DNA from: JAXGMQ01 sp040768585
Lineage (GTDB): Bacteria > Caldisericota > Caldisericia > JAAYUI01
NCBI GenBank assembly: GCA_040768585.1
Contig: JAXGMQ010000001.1
Span: forward strand, 1,364,001 to 1,428,000
Length of the DNA: 64,000 nucleotides
Reading direction: 5' to 3'
Below are positions 47,981 through 55,900 of the stretch, in pieces. The notes under the pieces are model-generated. The model was not told the origin of the DNA. It ran no database searches and saw only the letters and a program-made list of their open reading frames with translations. The first letter of the stretch is position 1; every line of letters starts with the position of its first letter. The position numbers and the translations under genes are program-made.

Positions 47981-48937
47981 ATGGCAATGACAAAAGGGAT
48001 ATCATCTAGGCAAGTTTGGGCAGTTGGCGTTTTTGTTTTTACTGCGCTCTCATCGTTGCTCGTGTCCTTCTCCAGAATCGACCTCATTGGTGTTGTCTAT
48101 GCCTTCGCCGTTTTGGGGGCTCTTGCCATCTTTACTCAGGTGTGGTCTCAAAACGTAACGCTAATCTCCTTTGCCGGCTCCTCCTTCAAGATTGAGTTTG
48201 GTCAAGTAATCATAGCGTTCCTCGCCGTTATTGTTGTCAGATTTGGCTTGTTCTACCTTTCAGGAACTGTCTGGGAAAAGGCATCGATGATTGTCTTGAC
48301 CATTCTCCTGATTGTGTATGTGGAAAGACATCAGCTCATCGATTTTGGATTGACGCTTGTGAGAATCTTCCACCAGCTCCTCTGGGGGCTGATTGGCACA
48401 GTTTCTCTTTGGGTGTCTGTTGCGCTTTCTTCCGTTTTTGTGCCTATTGTGCTTGGAGTAAATGTTTCCTCGTATTTCTTTGACGTTAAAGAATTCTCCC
48501 TTTCGATGCTTGTTGCCTTCGCGTTCTTTCTCATCGGCAACTTTGCTGAGGAGCTGTTCTTCAGGGGATACATCACGACCAAACTAAAAAAGTCTGGGCT
48601 TGTCAGAGCGATAATTATTCAAGCCTTGTTGTTTGCCATTTATCACCTCAACTACCTCATAGGTTATGAGGGTGACCTGCTTGGATTTGGTTTCTATATT
48701 GTTTTTGTTCTCCTTTTCGGTGTCCTAATGGGTCTTGTTTTTGTCATGACGGGTTCTGTCATCACAACAACAATCATCCATGCTTCTTTTAATATCATGT
48801 TCCCCACTCTCCAACTCGCGCCTCTCGCGCGAACCGCAACAGAGGATGTGTTTTTCAGTTCCGCCTCATACGGTGTTGGGGTTGTGATGCTCGTTCTCCT
48901 CATCTCACTCCTGCTTGTTATGAAAAGATCCAGATAA
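47981..48937 (+). CDS. CPBP-family intramembrane glutamic protease
   Basis: A 318-residue membrane protein with about eight TM segments. The CPBP/Abi motifs are present: NFAEELFFRGY (E190, E191 and R195) as EExxxR, the first His in FAIYHLNYL, and the second in TTTIIHASFN. These are the catalytic residues of CAAX-processing/Rce1-like proteases. Substrate is unknown; in bacteria such enzymes act on anti-sigma factors, bacteriocins or immunity. It is the last gene of the VOR operon, one base after the previous stop, with two alternative ATGs (47981, 47987). Confidence 0.9.
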   Translation: MAMTKGISSRQVWAVGVFVFTALSSLLVSFSRIDLIGVVYAFAVLGALAIFTQVWSQNVTLISFAGSSFKIEFGQVIIAFLAVIVVRFGLFYLSGTVWEKASMIVLTILLIVYVERHQLIDFGLTLVRIFHQLLWGLIGTVSLWVSVALSSVFVPIVLGVNVSSYFFDVKEFSLSMLVAFAFFLIGNFAEELFFRGYITTKLKKSGLVRAIIIQALLFAIYHLNYLIGYEGDLLGFGFYIVFVLLFGVLMGLVFVMTGSVITTTIIHASFNIMFPTLQLAPLARTATEDVFFSSASYGVGVVMLVLLISLLLVMKRSR

Positions 48938-49048
48938 CCCATATCTATATCTGCACTTTGCTTGTGCTTTTTGCCTTCCCTGTGATATATTGTCCTTGTT
49001 TGATTTGACATCGAGTTCCAATAGATAGACTTTCTTGGAGGTTTGATT

Positions 49049-49850
49049 GTGGACACAAAGAGTGCAGTTTTTCAAAGACGGTCAACAAGAAAATTCAAAA
49101 TTGAGACGGTTTCAGATGCTCACCTTGAAAAAAATCAAATCAGTGATTTCGTCGCTTACACCGCTGGTCTCTGGCAATAAATTCGAGCACATACTATTGG
49201 AAACGCCAACAGATGCAGACAGGGCTGCTATCTCTGGAGGAATGGCTTTCAAGGACTACAAATCACCTCACATTCTGATTCCCTACATCTCAGACGGCAA
49301 GCATTCGCTCTTGGATATTGGTTATCGAACCGAGGAGTTTTGCGTAGAGCTTACAAAGTTGGGAATTGGCACCTGCTACATTGGGGAGCTTGGCAGAGAG
49401 GACATCCTGATATCTCATTTTGGTCTTCCCGCTGGTGCCCGAATTGGTTCCGTCTTGTTTTTTGGCTATCCAACTGAGAATTTCTTGGGGAAAGTAGTTG
49501 ACAACTCTATCAGGAGTTTGATTGGTAGTAAGAAGCGAATTCCCCTTGATGAGCTCTGTGTTGGGTGTCTGCCCGAGAGTTTCTCTGAGATTCTTGAGGT
49601 CGCTCAAGTTGCTCCTTCTGCAAAGAACGTGCAGCCCTGGAGATTCAAAGAAGGTGACGGCAAGCTCCAAATACTTTCACCCAAAACAAACCCAGGATAC
49701 TCCAACCAGGAGTACAAGTACTTTGATGTGGGGATTTGCATGTCAAACATCTCGATGCTCCTGCGGGAAAAGGGAGTCACACACAGCTGGAAGGTAAATG
49801 ATGGTGTGTGGGATGAAGAAATGGAAATAATAGCGGAATTGATTTTATAG
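49049..49850 (+). CDS. Nitroreductase-family protein with apparent frameshift in an A7 run
   Basis: The true start is the GTG at 49049, 7 nt after GGAGG. That frame reads MDTKSAVFQRRSTRKFKIET, the RRSxRxF opening of nitroreductases, but stops soon after the run of seven A at 49128-49134. The frame one base on continues as IKSVISSLTPLVSGNKFEH and runs to 49850 with the rest of a flavin nitroreductase-like domain (VAQVAPSAKNVQPWRF, YKYFDVGICMSNI). Removing one A joins the two as LEKIKS. It may be a pseudogene, a sequencing error or a slippage site. The protein would be about 266 residues and bind FMN. Confidence 0.75.
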
Positions 49851-50130
49851 AATTGTTTCAATCTTTGTAATATTTAGTCACTGATTATTGAGTAAAAATG
49901 TTATTTTAAAAACTCTTAGATGGATGTATTCAACAGGATGTGAGTTTCAAAATCCTGAATGTTACATTGGTTGCTTAGTCGTTTTGAGTCCCCTATCCTC
50001 AACTTTAATGATCTGTGATATCTCTCTTATATACTCACAACCTTCACCAAAAAGGATCTATGGGCTCGTTCTTGAGATCGATTTACCAAAAAAATCACAT
50101 TTTATAATCACACAGAGTCAGGCGCGTCTA
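49851..50130. other. Gene-free interval
   Basis: No ORF with a start signal, RNA gene or repeat is seen between the nitroreductase and the promoter at 50131. Confidence 0.45.
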
Positions 50131-50159
50131 TTGTTATTATTCACCATTATTCATATAAT
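50131..50159 (+). promoter_or_regulatory. Consensus promoter 6 nt from start (leaderless type)
   Basis: TTGTTA (50131-50136), 17 nt, perfect TATAAT (50154-50159), then CCCATC and the ATG at 50166. Confidence 0.7.
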
Positions 50160-50165
50160 CCCATC

Positions 50166-51197
50166 ATGCAAAACACTGATAAGTACACATTTATTCAAAC
50201 CGATGAGGTGCTTTTTGCCTCAACTCGATTTGTGATGAAAAGTTTTGGTGATTTGGAAGCAGGGTCAAAAAAGATAAAAGAAGCTTGCGAGGGCAACATC
50301 TGTGGGGACATGATTTGTGTCTACAGATTTGGCACAGTGAAGGAAGGCAGAGATGTTGAGGTGGGTTTCCCTGTGTCAAAGATTGTTGACGCAGTCGATA
50401 TCACAACCCGTTTTCTTGAGCCAGCCTCTGTCATCTCGACCGAGTTCTCTGGCACCATCAAAGACATCGGCACAACCTACAGCCAGATTTACAAGTTTGC
50501 TTCGGACGGTGGCTTCATTGTTGGAGAGGAGTTCCGTGAGGTCTGGCAGAATTTCTCAAAGGAGGATGCAAGGCTTCAAGTCCAGGTTCCGCTCCACCCC
50601 TGGAAGAGCCTGTTTGTCTCGACTGCGAGCGCGACACTTCCTCCAAACCAGGCTGACGAACTTGCAAGAGATGGCGCCGAAATAACACCTTTTTCAAATC
50701 TTGAGGACAGATTCAACTGGGCAAGGCGTGCGGTAGAGAAGCTGGACAAAATCACAGAACACAAAGAAAAGTACGAAATAATCTCAAAGTGTGCGCACTT
50801 CTACCCGCCAGACCTCATTGCAAGGGCTCGAGAGGCGTACAGGAAACGTCACGAGGTCGATGATGTGCTCGAGTTCATAAAGACTGAGGGTGGGTGGTAT
50901 CCAAACTGTTGGCGTGAGGGGGACAAGATTTACTGTGAGAAAAAACCCCAAAACCCCGAAGCTCACAGAAACGCCAAAACCGACCATGAGAGGCGGAAAG
51001 CCTTTTGCCATTGCCCTGTTGCCAAGTTTGACATGGACAATATGCCAGACAGTTTTTGCCTGTGTGGTGCTGGGTGGATGAGGCAATTTTGGGAAGGAAT
51101 CCTTGGTGTCCCAATTCAGATAAACGTTTGCGAGTCGGTATTGTCAGGTGGTCAAACCTGTAGGTTCTCGTTTGAGCTGGAGACAGGACATGTCTGA
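50166..51197 (+). CDS. Two-domain protein: GyrI-like N-terminus, Cys-rich DUF6144/V4R-like C-terminus
   Basis: A 343-residue soluble protein. Residues 1-170 resemble a GyrI-like/effector-binding half: DMICVYRFGTVKEGRDVEVGFPV and SVISTEFSGTIKDIGTTYSQIYKF fit the AraC-effector-binding beta layout. Residues 195-343 form a Cys-rich domain (CAHFYPPDLIARAREAY, CHCPVAK, SFCLCGAGWMRQFWEGILG, VCESVLSGGQTCRFSFEL), a layout seen in proteins annotated DUF6144 or V4R-like; metal or small-molecule binding is likely. The call is from pattern memory. The mRNA is probably leaderless. The gene is convergent with the isomerase gene downstream. Confidence 0.65.
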   Translation: MQNTDKYTFIQTDEVLFASTRFVMKSFGDLEAGSKKIKEACEGNICGDMICVYRFGTVKEGRDVEVGFPVSKIVDAVDITTRFLEPASVISTEFSGTIKDIGTTYSQIYKFASDGGFIVGEEFREVWQNFSKEDARLQVQVPLHPWKSLFVSTASATLPPNQADELARDGAEITPFSNLEDRFNWARRAVEKLDKITEHKEKYEIISKCAHFYPPDLIARAREAYRKRHEVDDVLEFIKTEGGWYPNCWREGDKIYCEKKPQNPEAHRNAKTDHERRKAFCHCPVAKFDMDNMPDSFCLCGAGWMRQFWEGILGVPIQINVCESVLSGGQTCRFSFELETGHV

Positions 51198-51268
51198 ATG
51201 GATGCGCTAGACTACAGAGCGAATCCCAACTTTGTGGAAGAAGAACGAAAAAAGGTAGTTGAGCGGGA

Positions 51269-52063
51269 CTAGAAACTCGGACAGAGCCTTGGATTTTTGA
51301 GACATGCAAACCGGAATGGGTCCTCGATGAGGTTTGTGTAGAGCGGCCCTGAGAGCCCCACAATCATGGGCATTTGTCCTGGGCCAAGTGTGCGCAGTGT
51401 CGGGTGCTTTTGGTAGTTGGGATTTTCAATCCACTCAGGCCCACCCTCACTCTTTGTGAGGTAGTAGACCCCGCCGCAGTTTTTCTCCATGACACCGTAA
51501 ACTGAGGTGAAGTAGTCGGAGAGAATGTTGGAGAACACCAGGCACTCGTCCCCTGTGTTGATTGAGATGTGACCGTAACCTGGTGGGATGAAGACCTGAT
51601 TGCCAGCTTTTACTGGAACAGCAATAGCATCAGCGATGTTCTCGTCCTGCAAGAGCAACACTCCCTCACCGTGCAGCACCTCATATATCTCAGGGTATGC
51701 CTCATCCTCATCAGCTTTTGGGTGGTAGTGACCGATGGTCTTTATATATTCTCTGCCAACTTGCCCAGAACAAATCAGAACAATGTCGTATCTGAGCTTG
51801 GAGTTTCTGATAAGCTCTTCGTGTTCTGGCAGGTGGACATCCCGCCACATCTTATATAGAACCCTGTCACCATCAGAACAGCCGTCAAGGTAGAACTGTT
51901 TCGCTTTGGAGAAAATCCTCTCAGAATACTCTGGGCAAATATCAACTCCAGGGAAGGAAACCTCGCATCCCTCAACGTCAAGCTCAAGTGGCAATCCTGC
52001 AATGTCGGTAAGTGTCATAAGGTTTTTATATGCAGATTGCACCCCATTGTCAAAGTGTGACAT
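51269..52063 (-). CDS. Cupin-type glucose-6-phosphate isomerase
   Basis: A 264-residue metal-dependent phosphoglucose isomerase of the cupin family (archaeal type), interconverting glucose-6-phosphate and fructose-6-phosphate. The metal motif is TIGHYHPKADEDEAYPEIYEVLHGEG, with two His and Glu, and a second cupin motif follows (VFIPPGYGHISINTG) with the last His. The C-terminal 60 residues extend the archaeal-length core. It is not related to the usual bacterial Pgi. It would serve glycolysis or gluconeogenesis. The start ATG at 52063 has no ribosome site. It is divergent from the DUF3795 pair. Confidence 0.88.
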   Translation of the reverse strand: MSHFDNGVQSAYKNLMTLTDIAGLPLELDVEGCEVSFPGVDICPEYSERIFSKAKQFYLDGCSDGDRVLYKMWRDVHLPEHEELIRNSKLRYDIVLICSGQVGREYIKTIGHYHPKADEDEAYPEIYEVLHGEGVLLLQDENIADAIAVPVKAGNQVFIPPGYGHISINTGDECLVFSNILSDYFTSVYGVMEKNCGGVYYLTKSEGGPEWIENPNYQKHPTLRTLGPGQMPMIVGLSGPLYTNLIEDPFRFACLKNPRLCPSF

Positions 52064-52075
52064 GTCTAATACAAT
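52047..52075 (+). promoter_or_regulatory. Promoter for the DUF3795 gene pair
   Basis: TTGTCA (52047-52052), 17 nt, TACAAT (52070-52075). It overlaps the first codons of the divergent isomerase gene, so the two may interfere. Confidence 0.65.
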
Positions 52076-52095
52076 CAGCCCAGAAGGGGTGCGAT

Positions 52096-52434
52096 ATGGA
52101 AAAGATTATTGGAGTGTGCGGTATTGTCTGTTCAGATTGTCCTGCTTATGTAGCCTACAAGAACGATGATCAGGAGCTGAGAATCAAGTCGGCAAAGGAA
52201 TGGTCTGAGATGTATGGAGCAGAGATCAAGCCAGAGGACGTGAATTGCGTCGGTTGCATGGTAGAGGGAGGCCCAAAGATCGGGCACTGCTTTGAGTGTG
52301 AGATTAGAGCGTGCGGTGTGAAAAATAAGGTTGCCACATGTGCGGATTGCAAGGACTACTCGTGCGAGGCTCTGGACAAATTCTTGGAGATGGTGCCAGA
52401 GGCAAAAACAACGCTTGACGACCTCAGAAAGTAA
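52096..52434 (+). CDS. DUF3795 Cys-rich protein
   Basis: A 112-residue cytosolic protein of the DUF3795 family. GVCGIVCSDCPAY is the conserved opening. CVGCMVEGGPKIGHCFECEIRACGVKN and CADCKDYSCEALDKFL supply the rest of about ten cysteines, likely a zinc or Fe-S site. Family function is unknown. Its 3' end overlaps the next, related gene by 20 nt. The ATG at 52096 follows AAGGGGTG. Confidence 0.85.
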   Translation: MEKIIGVCGIVCSDCPAYVAYKNDDQELRIKSAKEWSEMYGAEIKPEDVNCVGCMVEGGPKIGHCFECEIRACGVKNKVATCADCKDYSCEALDKFLEMVPEAKTTLDDLRK

Positions 52435-52729
52435 CAACGACCACGAAGCATACTGCGGTTTTGATTGCCGGTGTTGTGACGTTTTCAAGTCAGAAACAGA
52501 GGAGGACAGGGTAGCTGTCTCCAGGAAGTGGAGAGTTGAGAGCTGCCCTCCGATTCTGTCCTCCGAAGTGTTTTGTCTTGGGTGCAAATCTGAGGATGGA
52601 AGGATTTTTAGATATTGTTTGGAGTGCCCAGTAAGAAAGTGCGCAAGGACAAAGGGCTATACGAGCTGCTCGTGTTGTGGTGAGTTCCCCTGTCCTTTGC
52701 TAGAAGTCAACAAGTCACAAATATTTTGA
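52415..52729 (+). CDS. Second DUF3795-type Cys-rich protein
   Basis: A 104-residue paralogue of the gene before it, read in another frame: YCGFDCRCCDVFKSETEEDR, then CLGCKSEDGRIFRYCLECPVRKCARTKG and CSCCGEFPCPLLE. No ATG exists before the conserved Cys motif; the best start is the TTG at 52415, inside the previous gene, with a weak AGAGG upstream. It is one Cys richer in its first motif. The pair is a tandem duplication in one mRNA, and the two proteins may work as a heterodimer (inference). Confidence 0.7.
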   Translation: MTTSESNNDHEAYCGFDCRCCDVFKSETEEDRVAVSRKWRVESCPPILSSEVFCLGCKSEDGRIFRYCLECPVRKCARTKGYTSCSCCGEFPCPLLEVNKSQIF

Positions 52730-52819
52730 AAATATATTCTTGACAAGTACTCGGTTTTTTGTTGGGTTTTTCGAGAGTTTTCTTGACCAATTGATTCAAG
52801 TACACCCAAATTTAAATGG

Positions 52820-52849
52820 TTGACACCTTGTTTTAAATTGTGTTTGATA
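52820..52849 (+). promoter_or_regulatory. Possible promoter for the 1,890-residue secreted protein
   Basis: TTGACA (52820-52825) and TTGATA (52844-52849) with an 18-nt spacer. The -10 box is imperfect and the leader would be about 65 nt with GAGG near the start. Confidence 0.35.
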
Positions 52850-52919
52850 GCATCAATGTTAGAATCCCAAAACCAAAATTGTGTCACAATTGCTTGTGAC
52901 AGGCTTGCGAGGAAACGTG

Positions 52920-55900
52920 ATGAAGAGAATCTTGACCATTGCAGTATCTTTGGCTCTCCTGCTGAGCGCCTTCTCGGGATTAGTCCCAGGAGTTACAGCA
53001 TCAGAGTCACAACAGAGGCTTTCAGACTTTGGCATAAAACTCGTTGGTGGCCCAAGTCCGGCTGGTGCTTTTGCTGGTCCATCATGGATAGCTAATGAAG
53101 GCAGCAGGATTTATGTCGTGGACGAATTGAATGTTAGGGTGCACGCTATCCTGAAGGATGGAAATCCTCAGTACGCGTTTGGTCTCTATGGTAGCCATGA
53201 AAAGCTCATAACTGAGCCTGGTGGAATCACGTGTTACCAGAACAAAATATACTGGGTCGACAGATTTTATGGAAAGATCGTAGTCCGTGGCAACAAGACA
53301 GACGACGTAATCGAGGATACGGAACTCAAAGCCATTAACCCCAGCACTGGCAAATCATATTTTGTCCATCCGAATGGCATCTCTGCCTACAAGGGTTTGC
53401 TCTACGTTGCCAATACAGGCGCAAGAAACATTGTAGTAATTGACACAAACGACAAGTTCTCATCCATTATCCCGACAACCGATGGAGAAAACTATACATT
53501 TATCGAGCCAAACGGCATTGCCGTAAATGACGATAAGATTTTTGTTGCTGATACGGTTGCTGGAAAGATTTTCTGCTTTGACAAAAGTGGTACATTTATC
53601 TCATCATTTGGAGATGGCACATCACCATATGCCATCGTTGCTCTTGATAACAGAGTTTATGTCACTGACATAAGAGACAACAAAGTCAGAGTCTACTCAT
53701 ATGAGGGCGCTGACATTGATTCGTTTGGCTCACCAGGCAATGGGATTGGTCAAATTTCTATTCCAAAGGGAATCGCCATTTTAGATTCCAAGATATATGT
53801 ATCATCATTTGCCAACAACAGGGTTGACGTCTTCAAGATTGATGGTACATACTCTTCAACAATTGGCGGCGATGTAAAAGTTGAGTCATCATTTGCCACA
53901 CCAAGAGCGCTTGCAATCTCAGATGGCAAGATAGCCATTGCCGATACAGCGAGAAGCACAATTCTCATCTATGATAGAAACGCAAAGTTTGAGGTTCCAA
54001 CAGAGACAACCCCCTATGTTGGTTTTGTTTCGGAGTTTGGCAAGCGTGGAACAGGTGAGAAGGAACTCCTTCGTCCTGTTGGCGTTGATTTTGACAGCCA
54101 GGAGAATCTCTATGTTGTTGATGCCGGCAACCACTGCGTCAAGGTGTTTGATATAAACGGCAAATACCAGCGCACAATCGGTGAATGGGGAATGGGCAAT
54201 GGAAGACTCAATAACCCAAGCGATGTCGTTGTTGTTTCATCACTCAATAAGATATTTGTAACTGATACTGGCAATAACCTGATTCAGGTTTTCTCCACTA
54301 CTGGTGAATTCCTCGCCCAGTTCGGTGGATTTGGTTCTGCTCCGGGTCAGTTCATTGTTCCAAAAGGAATCACATCTGACGGCAGGAAGCTTCTTGTTGC
54401 CGATGCAGCAAATTGCAGAGTCCAGGAACTCACACTGGATGGAACCTACATCAGACACTATGGTCACAAGGGTCGTGGCGAGGGAATGCTCTTCTTCCCG
54501 TCTGACTGCGCCTACGATGAGTCTGGAATGGTCTATGTTGCAGACACGTACAATGATAGAATAGTTGTTTTTGATAACGATTCCAAGATGTCCTGGGACT
54601 ACGGTAGGACTGGTGGCCCAGGCAGAGTCAACTTCTTCTCAGTCGCCGGCTGGGAGAACTATGAGCAGGACAGAATCGAACACAAGGAAGCCAAGGGCTA
54701 CTTCACGTATCCGGAGGCTGTTGTGTGTGATGACCAGGGCGTCTATGTTGCCGATACCATGAATCACAGACTCCAGATAATCCCCTACAGACCAATATTT
54801 GAGTTTCCAAGAGTTGACGAAGCCATGTTCACTCCTCAGCGGGATCAGAACGTTTACTTCACCGTCGCTCCAAATAACCTTGATTTTGGTGTTCTGAAGG
54901 TTGGTTCGAGTTCACAGAAGAGAATCGAGATTAGAAACTGGACAGGTGGCATGCTCTCAGGGACAATCTCAATAGAACAGAATGTCCCGTTTGTATCGGT
55001 TGAGCCGAAGAATTTCGTGGGTGATGTCATCATGGTCGATGTCAAGGTTGACACCACCGGCATGGCTGCTGGACAGGAGATGACAGCCAAGTTGACAATC
55101 TCCACCAACAAGGGTGTCAAAGAGATTCCACTGAGCGTTATCCCATCCGATGCGTACGGTATCACTCTTCATCCTGAGACAAATCTCTTCGTTGAGATCG
55201 ATTGTCAGAAACCAGCGACGCTTGAAATCATGGTTGAACCGCAGAACGAGTATGAGAGGAATGTCAGCCTTACATACGCAAAGCCAAGAAAGAAATGTGT
55301 TGTGCCAGAGGGTGAAGAGGAAGGCAAACATCCACATAGAGACGTCAAGAATGTTGACTGCAATGGCTTTGCTCTCACAGCTCTTAATATCGAATTCAGT
55401 CCATCAACCATCAAGCTGGGTAATACCAACAAAACGTCACTCATAATGAAGCCGAGAGGAGATTTGAAACCCGGCATCTATGAGATCGTCATCACGCTTT
55501 CAGCTCCAGGGACGGAGAATGGGGAAGTCCAATTCAGCTTCGTGCTTCTCATCAACCCCTGCACAGAGCCTGAAGTAGACAAGCTTGTTCCAAGGACACT
55601 CCTCACTGAAACATTCACAGCCGTCTGGTGCCAGTATTGCCCCTTCCACAGGGAGGCGCAGTACAGAATGGCTGACGAATACGGCTACTCACAGATAATA
55701 CCGATAGCCTATTATTGCGATGCAGACAGCGATAACTCTGGTATGACCCAGCCTGAGCATCATCACAGATACAGGTGGTATACCCAAGAAGGTCTTCCCA
55801 CCACAATGTTCAATGGTATTCAGAACTTCTCAGAGGGAGACGGCCCATATGAGAGACAGGATCCACCACCAGACCGACTTCCAGACAGAAAGATGTCAGG

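Noticed and set aside
51198..51272. A 24-codon frame overlapping the stop of the GyrI-like gene (TGAATG)
   Set aside because: It is too short, has no match, and runs into the convergent isomerase gene. It might be a remnant but cannot be supported.
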